Assembly: GCA_016793185.1 (NCBI GenBank)
Contig: JAEUIK010000136.1
Coordinates: forward strand, 1-12,772
Direction of reading: 5' to 3'
Origin: Planctomycetaceae bacterium
GTDB taxonomy: Bacteria; Planctomycetota; Planctomycetia; Pirellulales; JAEUIK01
DNA: 12,772 nucleotides
Shown here: positions 1 to 7,232 of the stretch, in pieces
How positions within the stretch are numbered: the stretch's first letter is position 1
Layout of the letters: every line of letters starts with the position of its first letter
The notes under the pieces: model-generated
Database searches by the model: none
Told to the model about the DNA's origin: nothing
The model's input: the letters and a program-made list of their open reading frames with translations, nothing else
Program-made: the position numbers and the translations under genes

Positions 1-1650
1 AAACTCGCGGACAGTCGCGACGAGAAACTCGCCCCCCCAGATCGTGCCGTCGGGTCCGTAGCCCGTTCCGTCCCAGGCGACTCCCAGCACGCGGCGATCC
101 AACCAGCCCGCCTCGATCATGCCGGCGACAACATGTGCGTGATGGTGCTGGACGGCGCAGCGCGGCAGTCCCAGCTCTGCGGCCCACCGCGTGGTGAAGT
201 ACTCCGGGTGCAGATCGTGCGCCACCTGCGTGAAGTCTGCTTCGTAAAGCTGCGCCAAGGCGTGGAACTGATGGGCGTAGCGGGCGCGTGTCCCTTCGCT
301 CTCGAGATCTCCGACATGCGGCCCGAGGGCGGCTTGTCCGCCGTTGCACAGTGCGATCGCGGCCTTCTGGTGCCCTCCGAGTGCCACGACGGGGAGGGTC
401 GCGGGAACTTCCAGCCGCAGGGGTGCGAGTCCACGCGCCAGGCGAATCGTCGCCCGCCGCCCGGCGATGATCCGCACGACACTGTCGTCGATCGGGCGGA
501 GCACCTCGCGATCGTGATGCAACCAGGCGTCCGCCACCGAGGCCAGTGCGGCTTCCGCGCTCTGCGGTTGGTACTCCAGTGGCTCGCCATCGTGGTTCCC
601 GCTGGTGACGACGAGGGGAAGACCGCACCCTCGGGCGATCAAGGCATGCGCCCCGGTCGCCGGAAGCATCACTCCGACGGTATCGAGCCCGGGGGCCACA
701 TTGGCCGCCAGCGTCGCGTCGGCGCGTCTCCGGACGACGACGATCGGATTGGCGGCATCAGTCAGCGCGGCGCGTTCATCCGCATCGAGCCAGGCCAGCG
801 CTTCGGCGTCGGCGAGTGCAGGCACCATCACGGCCAGCGGTTTGGCCGGCCGACGCTTTCGCTCGCGCAGGCGTCCGACCGCCTCGGGCGAAGTCGCATC
901 GACCAACAGTTGGTAGCCGCCGACGCCGCGCAACGCCAGGATCTTGCCCGCGGCCAGCAATCGGACGGCTCCCCGGATCGCGGCGCTCCCCCGCTCGGGG
1001 CGGCCGGTCCCCGCCAGGCGCAGCTCGATCTCGGGCCCGCAGGCTGGGCAAGCGTTGATTTGAGCATGAAACCGCCGGTCGCCAGGATCGCGGTATTCGC
1101 GCCGACAAGTCGGACACTGCTGGAACGAGTCGAGCGTGGTCGCGGCGCGGTCGTAGGGGAGCGCGCGCAGCAGCGAGTACCGCGGCCCGCACTCGGCGCA
1201 GCTTGTGAGCGCATAGCCCGCGCGGCGATCGAGCTGGCCTTCGACCTCCGCTCGGCAGGCATCGCAGATCGCACGATCGAGCGGCACCGCCACGCGCAAC
1301 GGCCCGGCGGCCACTGACGGCACAATCCGAAAGTCGGGTGCGCCTGCGGGTTCGGCACGGACCGCTTCGAGTTCGCGAAGCGCCGCGCCCGCGGGGAGTA
1401 CGGCGGGAACTCCCGCTCGAAACCGCGCGACCGCGCCGCTGCTTCCTTCGATCTGCAGCGCGACGCCTTGCGGCGCGTTCGCCACCCAGCCCCGCAAGCC
1501 AAGTTCGATCGCCAATCGCGCTAGCGCCGGGCGGACACCTTGTCCCTGCACGCGTCCCCCGAGCAGCAACCGCTCGGCGACGATCGCCTCCGGACCGCCG
1601 CCGGCGCTCGAGACAGCGGCATTGGTGCGAGCAAGGTCAAGCCCGGGCAT
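1..1650 (-). CDS. hypF: Carbamoyltransferase HypF, N-terminal 550 residues (runs off left edge)
   Basis: HypF uses carbamoyl phosphate and ATP to make the thiocarbamate on HypE that becomes the cyanide ligands of the [NiFe] site. The open frame starts at the ATG at 1650 and is uninterrupted to base 1, giving 550 residues of a protein normally about 750-780 long, so the C-terminal part is missing only because the window ends. Visible domains in order: an acylphosphatase-like domain with VQGQGVRP (about residues 30-40); a zinc-finger region with four CxxC pairs (129/132, 151/154, 179/182, 201/204); a YrdC/Sua5-like domain with KPLAVM and the VVTSGN motif near residue 352; and a Kae1-like carbamoyltransferase domain with the metal-binding VQHHHAH run (HHHAH at 502-506) and DGTGYGPDG...WGGEFL at the edge. 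Its start overlaps the end of hypB by 14 bases; the upstream ribosome-binding site is weak (GAGAG), consistent with coupled translation. Identity is secure; the long alternative frames here are shadows. Confidence 0.95.
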   Translation of the reverse strand, partial: MPGLDLARTNAAVSSAGGGPEAIVAERLLLGGRVQGQGVRPALARLAIELGLRGWVANAPQGVALQIEGSSGAVARFRAGVPAVLPAGAALRELEAVRAEPAGAPDFRIVPSVAAGPLRVAVPLDRAICDACRAEVEGQLDRRAGYALTSCAECGPRYSLLRALPYDRAATTLDSFQQCPTCRREYRDPGDRRFHAQINACPACGPEIELRLAGTGRPERGSAAIRGAVRLLAAGKILALRGVGGYQLLVDATSPEAVGRLRERKRRPAKPLAVMVPALADAEALAWLDADERAALTDAANPIVVVRRRADATLAANVAPGLDTVGVMLPATGAHALIARGCGLPLVVTSGNHDGEPLEYQPQSAEAALASVADAWLHHDREVLRPIDDSVVRIIAGRRATIRLARGLAPLRLEVPATLPVVALGGHQKAAIALCNGGQAALGPHVGDLESEGTRARYAHQFHALAQLYEADFTQVAHDLHPEYFTTRWAAELGLPRCAVQHHHAHVVAGMIEAGWLDRRVLGVAWDGTGYGPDGTIWGGEFLVATVREF

Positions 1651-2317
1651 GGGACGTTTCTCTCAACAGCTGCGCGCGGCACGCACACAAGTAATCGGCG
1701 AACTCTGCTATGCCGGCGCCAGATTGCGCAGAGACGGGCCAGGTTGTGAGCAACGGCTGCAGGGCTGTTGCGTCTTGCACGGCGGCGGCCACCGAAAAGG
1801 GAACCAGCGGCAGCAGATCGATCTTGCTGATCACCAGCGCCTGGCTGGTGGTGAACGCCTTCGGATACTTGGCGGGCTTGTCGTCCCCTTCGGTCGTGCT
1901 GAGCACGACGACCCGCAGATGCTCGCCGAGATCATGCGCGGCAGGGCAGATCAGGTTTCCCACGTTCTCAACAAAGAGGAAGTCGAGCGCCGGCGTGTCG
2001 AGCGCTTGCCAGCCGCGCTGCACGAGGGCGAGCTCCAAATGGCATGCGCCGCCGGTCGTGAGCTGCACGGCGGGGAGATGGGGGGCGAGACGCTCGGCAT
2101 CGCGATTCGTCGCGATATCGCCGACCAGCACTCCCGCACTCCGCGCGCCTTGCCAATGCTGGGCCAGCGCGACGAGAAGACTCGTCTTGCCCGACCCTGG
2201 CGACGAGAACAGATTGACGACCAGCGTTCCGCGCGCTGCCAGCGCGGCGCGAAACTCGTCGGCGGCCAGCCGGGCGGGGGCGTGCAAATCTCGCTGGATG
2301 GTCAGGATGCGCGTCAT
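1637..2317 (-). CDS. hypB: Hydrogenase nickel-insertion GTPase HypB
   Basis: HypB is the SIMIBI-class GTPase that, with HypA, delivers nickel to the hydrogenase large subunit precursor in the cytoplasm. The 226-residue protein shows the P-loop SSPGSGKT (38-45), the CH metal/dimer site in TGGACHLE (C92, H93), the strongly conserved ENVGNLICPA (118-126) with C124, the STTEGDDKPAKYP segment (140-152) and a G4 motif SKID (164-167). The frame continues 33 codons upstream, but the ATG at 2317 is chosen because it overlaps the hypA stop as ATGA and gives the normal compact N-terminus. There is no N-terminal CxxCGC nickel motif and no histidine-rich stretch, so this is the minimal HypB type without nickel storage. 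Ser replaces the usual Asn of the NKxD guanine-specificity motif; as far as I recall this also occurs in some other HypB proteins. Confidence 0.96.
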   Translation of the reverse strand: MTRILTIQRDLHAPARLAADEFRAALAARGTLVVNLFSSPGSGKTSLLVALAQHWQGARSAGVLVGDIATNRDAERLAPHLPAVQLTTGGACHLELALVQRGWQALDTPALDFLFVENVGNLICPAAHDLGEHLRVVVLSTTEGDDKPAKYPKAFTTSQALVISKIDLLPLVPFSVAAAVQDATALQPLLTTWPVSAQSGAGIAEFADYLCACRAQLLRETSHARA

Positions 2318-2676
2318 GGTACGGTCGCCTTCCGGGTCTCGTCGAGCACGATCGACTCGAGCCACAGCTCGGTGCCGCGCGCGAAATGCGTGTGCGGCGA
2401 TCCGCACTGCGGACACGCGCGGCGAAAGTCGGCCGGCTCGAACTCACCGCTACATTGCTCGCAAACCGCGGCCAAGGGAATCGGGTGAATCACGAGGCGC
2501 GCATACTCCAGTCGCCCAGGTCCTTGGAGTTGCGCGAAGGCCGTGCGGAGGCACTCGGGCTCGTAGCCCGACAGTTCGCCGCAGCCGAGGTGAATCTCGA
2601 CGACGTCTCCCAACTCGGCGGCGGCAATCAGCTCCACCTCGCGCAATAGGGTCCGGACGATCGACAACTCATGCAT
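2314..2676 (-). CDS. hypA: Hydrogenase nickel metallochaperone HypA
   Basis: HypA binds nickel and, with HypB, inserts it into the hydrogenase large subunit. The 120-residue protein begins MHELSIV, where the N-terminal amine, His2 and Glu3 form the family's nickel site. A zinc-binding domain with two CxxC pairs (C72/C75 and C88/C91) is in its expected place, and the length is typical. The open frame extends further upstream, but the invariant MHE start at 2676 decides the N-terminus. It overlaps the stop of the maturation protease by 8 bases, and its own stop overlaps the hypB ATG by 4, so it is an internal cistron of the hydrogenase operon. Confidence 0.97.
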   Translation of the reverse strand: MHELSIVRTLLREVELIAAAELGDVVEIHLGCGELSGYEPECLRTAFAQLQGPGRLEYARLVIHPIPLAAVCEQCSGEFEPADFRRACPQCGSPHTHFARGTELWLESIVLDETRKATVP

Positions 2677-3121
2677 ACTCGAGCACCTCGCAAATCCGCT
2701 CCGCGATCCGCGGCACCGCGGCGGCCACGCGCGGCGAGAGAGGCGCACCCGGCTCGGCCCGCTCGATCGAGACGCCCCACAGGATCACCTCGCGCGGCAG
2801 GGTTCCGAGTTCCGCGGCCAACCGCAGCGCGGCCGGGAGCGAAAGACTGTGCGTCGAACCAAAGCCCGCGCTTTCGATGGCTGGATCGGGAAAGCTCCAC
2901 TGCGTTAACTGTCCTCCCGGCTCTGAGGTCAACCAAGCGTCGCACAGATGAAGCCGGTCGACGCCGGCCAGCCAGTCGAGCAGATCGGCCGGCGCCGCGG
3001 CCGTGCGGACGCGCACCTGGTCGCCGGCCCGCTGCGCGACCGCCGCGGCCACGCTCCAACCGACGCGATCGTCGCCGTGCGCGCTGCCGATTCCCACCAA
3101 GAGTACCGAAGCTGAATTCAT
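2669..3121 (-). CDS. [NiFe]-hydrogenase maturation protease (HyaD/HybD/HycI family)
   Basis: This endopeptidase removes the C-terminal tail of the hydrogenase large subunit once nickel is in place, which lets the active site close. The 150-residue protein starts MNSASVLLVGIGSAHGDD, matching the family N-terminus GxGNxLxxDDGxG except that the conserved Asn is Ser13. Candidates for the three nickel-sensing residues of HybD (Glu16, Asp62, His93) are D18, D61 in LHLCDAW and H91 in GSTHSLSLP, so it looks active. The ATG at 3121 is chosen over an upstream in-frame ATG because it overlaps the large-subunit stop as ATGA. Lying directly after the large-subunit gene makes that subunit its obvious substrate. 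I do not assign a symbol because naming differs between hydrogenase groups. Confidence 0.93.
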   Translation of the reverse strand: MNSASVLLVGIGSAHGDDRVGWSVAAAVAQRAGDQVRVRTAAAPADLLDWLAGVDRLHLCDAWLTSEPGGQLTQWSFPDPAIESAGFGSTHSLSLPAALRLAAELGTLPREVILWGVSIERAEPGAPLSPRVAAAVPRIAERICEVLEYA

Positions 3122-4413
3122 TGCCGGACCCAGTTCACCTTGAGAAAGTGCGTCGAGCAACTGATGCAAGGGTCGTACGAGCGGACGAGCCGCTCGCACG
3201 CCAGGGCAACCTCGTCGTCTGGCAGCGCGAGGATCTGCGGCAGATAGTGGCGCAGATCCTCCTCGATGCGCGCCTGGTTCTGCGAGGTCGGCGGTACGAT
3301 CGTCGCCCGGGTGATCAGGCCTTCATTATCGATCTCGTAGCTGTGGTAGAGCAGCCCGCGCGGCGCTTCGGTGGCGGCGCAGCCGCGCCCCGCGCGCGGT
3401 TCGTAGCGGACCCGCGGCTCAGAGTCAGGGCGATATGCGCGGAGGATGCCCAGCGCCTCTTCGAAGGCATGCACGACTTCCACCGCCCGGGCGACAATTC
3501 CCTGGTACGGATTGCAGCAGGGCGTTGCGAGCCCCAGTTCGTCGGCCAGCGCGCGGGCCAGCGGCGCAAGCTGGTCGCGACAGTGATTGAGCCGGGCGAG
3601 GGGTCCGACCAGGTAGGTGCCCCCCGTCGCGCGGCGGACCGCTTGCAGTGCCGTCGAATGGGGAACCTGTCGCTCCGTAAACTGCTGTTCGAATTCGGCG
3701 ACGTCCAGCAACAGACCGTCGCTGGTGCGCAGTGAGCCAGCGCACAAGGGATATTCGTCGGGGTGCCAGAGCGAGACGAAATCGTAGGGTTGCTCGAAAT
3801 CGGGAAACTCGAACGCGGCCACCCACCGCGCCGCAGCCTCCGCGGCTTCGAGCCCCCGGGCAAAGTCGTCGACGAGCGCCGCGAGCTCGGTGCGCCGGGG
3901 AAGTCGATAGAACCCTCCCACCGCGACATTGACGGGATGAATCGCCCGCCCCCCCAAGACCTCCAGGAGCCGGTTGCCCAGTTTGCGGAGTTGCAACCCC
4001 CGCTGGATCGCCTCGGGGTGCGACTTGGCCAGCTCGAGCCCGCTGGCGCAGCCGAAGAAATCGGGAGCGTGCAAGAGATGCACGTGCAGCGTGTGGCTCT
4101 CGATCCATTCGCCGCAGTAGAGCAAGCGCCGCAACGGGCGCAACGGCGGCGGGATCGTGATACCCAGCGCCTGCTCGAGGGCATGCACGGCGCTCATCTG
4201 ATAGGCGACGGGGCAGATGCCGCAGATCCGCGCAGTGATATCGGGCGCTTGCTCGAGGGCCTTGCCGCGGAGCAACGCTTCGAACAACCGCGGCGGCTCG
4301 AAGATCCGGAGCTCGACGCCCGTCACTGCGCCGTCGCGCACATGAATGGAGAGTCCCCCTTCCCCCTCAACGCGGGTTATGGCCGCCACCCGGATCGTGC
4401 GCAGTTCATCCAT
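3118..4413 (-). CDS. hydA: Group 3b [NiFe]-hydrogenase large (catalytic, alpha) subunit
   Basis: This catalytic subunit carries the Ni-Fe(CN)2CO centre of a soluble NADP-linked hydrogenase. The 431-residue protein starts MDELRTIRVAAITRVEGEG. The L1 motif RICGICPVAYQMSA supplies C64 and C67, and the L2 motif DPCISCSTH near the C-terminus supplies C416 and C419, so all four nickel ligands are present. Other family segments are IFEPPRLFEALLRG (37-50), EAPRGLLYHSY and IVPPTSQNQARIEEDLR. Nine residues follow His422 (FLKVNWVRQ), the tail removed by the protease encoded next. The ATG at 4413 overlaps the small-subunit stop by 8 bases and has GGGAGG eight bases upstream; the longer frame to 4539 lies inside the small-subunit gene. 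The motif details fit group 3b rather than 3a, 3c or 3d, and the HydB/HydG partners upstream agree. Symbol follows the Pyrococcus sulfhydrogenase naming. Confidence 0.96.
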   Translation of the reverse strand: MDELRTIRVAAITRVEGEGGLSIHVRDGAVTGVELRIFEPPRLFEALLRGKALEQAPDITARICGICPVAYQMSAVHALEQALGITIPPPLRPLRRLLYCGEWIESHTLHVHLLHAPDFFGCASGLELAKSHPEAIQRGLQLRKLGNRLLEVLGGRAIHPVNVAVGGFYRLPRRTELAALVDDFARGLEAAEAAARWVAAFEFPDFEQPYDFVSLWHPDEYPLCAGSLRTSDGLLLDVAEFEQQFTERQVPHSTALQAVRRATGGTYLVGPLARLNHCRDQLAPLARALADELGLATPCCNPYQGIVARAVEVVHAFEEALGILRAYRPDSEPRVRYEPRAGRGCAATEAPRGLLYHSYEIDNEGLITRATIVPPTSQNQARIEEDLRHYLPQILALPDDEVALACERLVRSYDPCISCSTHFLKVNWVRQ

Positions 4414-5209
4414 GCGGCGCGCCTCCCGGAGGCGGCAACTCCAGCCGGTCGCTCTCGGCGCGAATCTCGGCGGCATAACCGTTGAAGCTGCTCCGCAGTT
4501 GGACGATTGTCTCGCGGGGCGTCGCGCCGTTGGCGCCAAGCTGCGCCGTCAGGCTCGCGAGGTTGGGTTGCGCGCAGGGGCCGTAGCAGCCGTAGCAGCC
4601 CCGGTCGTAACTCGGGCAGATCGCACCGCACCCGGCGTGAGTCACCGGACCCAGGCAGGGGACTCCCTGCGCGACGACCACGCAGACCGTCCCGCGCCGC
4701 TTGCAGTCGAGGCACACGCTATGAGCCGGCAGCCGGGGGCGACGCCCTGCCAGTAAGGCCTGCAGCACCTCCAGCAACTGGTATTTGTCGATCGGGCAGC
4801 CGCGCAACTCGAAGTCGACGCGGACATGCGCCGAGATCGGCGTCGAAGTCGCCAGGCTCTCGATGTACGACGGCGTCGCATAGACCGCGCGGAGGAATTC
4901 CGCCGAGTCCCCCCAATTCCGCAATGCCTGGATTCCGCCGGCCGTCGCACAAGCGCCGATCGTCACCAGGTACTTCGCGTCGCGGCGCACTTGCTCGATC
5001 CGCGCCAGATCGTCGGGGGTCGTGATCGAACCCTCGACCAGGGCGATGTCGTAGGGCCCCGGCTCCACGCGGCTCGTGGCCTCGAGGAAGTACACGATGT
5101 CGAGCCGGTCCGCGACCGTCAGCAACTCGTCCTCGAGCGACAACAACGACAGCTGGCAACCGTCGCACGAAGCGAACTTGAACACCGCAAGTCGAGGGCA
5201 GGCAGCCAT
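4406..5209 (-). CDS. hydD: Group 3b [NiFe]-hydrogenase small (delta) subunit
   Basis: The small subunit passes electrons between the Ni-Fe site and the flavin-bearing subunits through iron-sulfur clusters. The 267-residue protein begins MAACPRLAVFKFASCDGCQ, with no Tat signal, so the enzyme is cytoplasmic. Proximal-cluster ligands are C15 and C18 (CDGC), C87 (IGACATAGG) and C138 (RGCPIDKYQ). A C-terminal ferredoxin-like part follows with CLDCKRRGTVC (166, 169, 176), PCLGP (185), GCGAICP (194, 198) and RGCYGCYGPC (205, 208, 212), enough for two more 4Fe-4S clusters plus one spare cysteine. VEGSITTPDD (58-67) is a standard family segment. The ATG at 5209 lies one base after the stop of the gamma-subunit gene; a frame extension to 5368 lies inside that gene and is not used. 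Confidence 0.95.
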   Translation of the reverse strand: MAACPRLAVFKFASCDGCQLSLLSLEDELLTVADRLDIVYFLEATSRVEPGPYDIALVEGSITTPDDLARIEQVRRDAKYLVTIGACATAGGIQALRNWGDSAEFLRAVYATPSYIESLATSTPISAHVRVDFELRGCPIDKYQLLEVLQALLAGRRPRLPAHSVCLDCKRRGTVCVVVAQGVPCLGPVTHAGCGAICPSYDRGCYGCYGPCAQPNLASLTAQLGANGATPRETIVQLRSSFNGYAAEIRAESDRLELPPPGGAPHG

Positions 5210-5210
5210 G

Positions 5211-6068
5211 CTAGAGTCCCTCCACGTCCAGGAATGGCGCGATCCGATCGGAACGCAGGACCGGGCCATCCTGGCAGATGAAGGCGGGTCCGAACTGGCA
5301 ATGCCCACACAGTCCGACCGCGCACTGCATGTTGCGCTCGAGCGAGAGCCAGATCCGCTCGGCAGCAATGCCGCGCTTGAGCGCGCTGCGGATCGTGTAA
5401 CGCATCATGACCTCGGGACCGCAGATGAACATGATCGCCCGCGCGGGATCGAACCCGGCGAGCCGGTCGACCAACAGCGGCACGACCCCCACGTTGCCGG
5501 TCCAGTCGGGCGTGGCGCGATCGACGGTCGTCTGCGCGGCGAGTCCGCTGCGCTCCCACGCGCTCCGCTCGCCCGGGTAGAGCAGCGAATCGGCAGTCCG
5601 CGCGCCGAGCAGCAGATGGATGCGCCCCCACCGCTTGGGCTCGGCGAGCAAGGCGTGGATCGCCGGCCGGAGCGGCGCCAGCCCCAGCCCCCCCGCGACG
5701 ACGATCACATCGCGGCCGGCACACTCGGTCAGGGGCCAACCGGCGCCATACGGGCCGCGCAGTCCCAGCTCCGCCCCCACCGGCAACTGCGCCAACGCCC
5801 GGGTGACGCTGCCGGCCGCCCGGATCGTGTGGTCCCAGGTTCCCTGCTGCTCGGCGCCGGCGCTCAAGCTGATGGCAACTTCGCCGACGCCCGGCAAGTA
5901 CAGCATATTGAACTGTCCCGGTTGAAAGGCGTACTGCGCGTGCCGCTGGGCATCGACCAGGCGGAGATGATAGGTCGCCACGCCCGGCACTTCGGGCGTG
6001 ACGCGTGCAATCCGCGCCCGTTGCGCCAACCAGGGATTATCCGCAATCGCGGCCGCGGCGGTTTTCAT
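5211..6068 (-). CDS. hydG: Group 3b hydrogenase gamma subunit: FAD/NAD(P)-binding oxidoreductase
   Basis: This subunit exchanges electrons with NAD(P)(H). The 285-residue protein resembles ferredoxin-NADP reductase and dihydroorotate dehydrogenase electron-transfer (PyrK-like) subunits. It has a flavin-binding beta-barrel with PGQFNMLYLPGVGEVAISLS (50-69), a nucleotide-binding domain with GGLGLAPLRP (126-135) and CGPEVMM (216-222), and a C-terminal 2Fe-2S site with C249, C254, C257 and C265 (CAVGLCGHC...C). The ATG at 6068 overlaps the hydB stop as ATGA, and the gene ends one base before hydD. NADP specificity is inferred from the group, not from a residue I can point to. It is unrelated to the radical-SAM HydG of [FeFe]-hydrogenase maturation. 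Confidence 0.93.
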   Translation of the reverse strand: MKTAAAAIADNPWLAQRARIARVTPEVPGVATYHLRLVDAQRHAQYAFQPGQFNMLYLPGVGEVAISLSAGAEQQGTWDHTIRAAGSVTRALAQLPVGAELGLRGPYGAGWPLTECAGRDVIVVAGGLGLAPLRPAIHALLAEPKRWGRIHLLLGARTADSLLYPGERSAWERSGLAAQTTVDRATPDWTGNVGVVPLLVDRLAGFDPARAIMFICGPEVMMRYTIRSALKRGIAAERIWLSLERNMQCAVGLCGHCQFGPAFICQDGPVLRSDRIAPFLDVEGL

Positions 6069-7195
6069 GCCGGCTCCTCGCGAATCGCGGCCACTTCTTC
6101 CGTCAGGTCAATCCCCACCGGGCACCAGGTGATGCACCGCCCGCACCCGACGCAGCCCGAGACGTCGAACTGATCGATCCACGAAGCGAGCTTGTGGGTG
6201 AGCCACTGCCGATAGCGCGCGCGGATCTGATTGCGAACGATGCCTCCGCTGAGATAACTGAAATCGACGTTGAAGCACGAATCCCATTCGCGCTGGCGCT
6301 CGACGTGCTCGCCGGACAGATCGCCCACCTCGCGCACCGAGCTGCAGAAGCAAGTGGGGCAAACCATCGTGCAGTTGGTACACGACAGGCAGCGCTCGGC
6401 CACCTGCGACCAGCGAGGATGCTCGAGGCTGCCCAGCAGCACCTGGCGAATATCGGTCGTGTCGAGCTGCTTGGAAACTTGCGCGACGGCCTGCTGCCGC
6501 ACGGCGGCAGCCTCTGCGAGCGCTGCCTCGTCGGCCGGTCGCAGGGGGAGGCCGGCCGCCAGCGCTGCGCCGCGCGGCGTGCCAACCTCGAACAGGAAGG
6601 CGCCGGCCAGCTCCGTCAGCAGCAGATCGAACCCCTGTCGGCAGGCGGGCCCCGTGTTCATCGACGCGCAAAAGCAGGTGCTGGCTGCCTGGCCGCAATC
6701 GACCGCCACGATGAACGCCTCGGCGCGCCGGCGGCGATAGATCGGATCGGCGTACTGGGCATGAATAAAGGTCCGATCCTGGACGGCGATGGCTGCCAGG
6801 TCGCACGCTCGAGCGCCGAGAAACGCGTACGGAGGTTGTTGATCGTCGACCGTGCGCAACTCCCAACCCTCCGCGGTCCGCTCGGCCGCGGCGACGGTCG
6901 CTTGGGGAGGAAAGAGAAACTGCTTCCAGGAGTGAGGGCCGACGTTGTAGCCGAAATAGGCTTCATCCGGGCGCCGCTGGAGACGATACTGGCCGGCCAC
7001 CTGCTCGTCGGTCCAACCGCGGGGCAATTCCGCGATGTCGGTCAGTTCGTCGATGACGATCGCCCCCTGCGACAGACGAGGGCCAACCACGCGGTATCCC
7101 GCGCGCCGGAGCGCGTCGAGCAGCGCTTGCAGGTCCTCTTTAGCAAGCAACTGCGGCGGCAGGCGTGAGCTGGCTGCGGAGTCGGCTGGCGGCAC
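6065..7195 (-). CDS. hydB: Group 3b hydrogenase beta subunit: 4Fe-4S electron-transfer protein (GTG start)
   Basis: HydB is the iron-sulfur beta subunit linking the hydrogenase dimer to the flavin subunit, related to anaerobic sulfite reductase subunit A. The 376-residue protein contains GARACDLAAIAVQDRTF, VDCGQAASTCFCASMNTGP, a first 4Fe-4S motif with C269, C272, C275 and C279 (followed by C282 and C284) and a second with C348, C351, C354 and C358 (CVGCGRCITWCP). No suitable ATG lies near the family N-terminus. The start is called at GTG 7195 because a perfect AGGAGG (7201-7206) stands five bases upstream; the open frame extends to 7345 but that stretch lies within the preceding gene and reads like noise. 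It begins 37 bases after the stop of the cyclic-nucleotide-fold gene, the largest gap inside the operon. Confidence 0.92.
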   Translation of the reverse strand: MPPADSAASSRLPPQLLAKEDLQALLDALRRAGYRVVGPRLSQGAIVIDELTDIAELPRGWTDEQVAGQYRLQRRPDEAYFGYNVGPHSWKQFLFPPQATVAAAERTAEGWELRTVDDQQPPYAFLGARACDLAAIAVQDRTFIHAQYADPIYRRRRAEAFIVAVDCGQAASTCFCASMNTGPACRQGFDLLLTELAGAFLFEVGTPRGAALAAGLPLRPADEAALAEAAAVRQQAVAQVSKQLDTTDIRQVLLGSLEHPRWSQVAERCLSCTNCTMVCPTCFCSSVREVGDLSGEHVERQREWDSCFNVDFSYLSGGIVRNQIRARYRQWLTHKLASWIDQFDVSGCVGCGRCITWCPVGIDLTEEVAAIREEPA

Positions 7196-7200
7196 GAGGC

Positions 7201-7206
7201 CCTCCT
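7201..7206 (-). promoter_or_regulatory. Ribosome-binding site fixing the hydB GTG start
   Basis: A perfect anti-16S match AGGAGG on the minus strand lies five bases upstream of GTG 7195. It sits in the 37-base gap between the cyclic-nucleotide-fold gene and hydB, so hydB can be translated independently of the gene before it. This is the main reason for preferring GTG over the distant upstream ATG at 7345. Confidence 0.8.
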
Positions 7207-7232
7207 GGCGGCATCGAAACTCGGCGGTGCGT

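Noticed and set aside
117..590. A minus-strand 157-codon frame inside hypF
   Set aside because: It is out of phase with the real hypF frame and gives a Ser/Arg/Pro-rich product without motifs.
133..1317. A 394-codon plus-strand open frame across the left end
   Set aside because: It is antisense to hypF, whose four CxxC pairs, TSGN and HHHAH motifs all fall in one continuous minus-strand frame. The plus-strand product has no family features.
1622..3735. Plus-strand open frames opposite hypB, hypA, the protease and the large subunit (1622-2488, 1710-2951, 2671-3735)
   Set aside because: All are antisense to recognised genes, overlap one another and have low-complexity Arg/Ala/Pro composition.
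6005..7168. A 387-codon plus-strand frame opposite hydB
   Set aside because: It mirrors the hydB coding strand and shows no domain signal; hydB has two complete 4Fe-4S motifs in its own frame.
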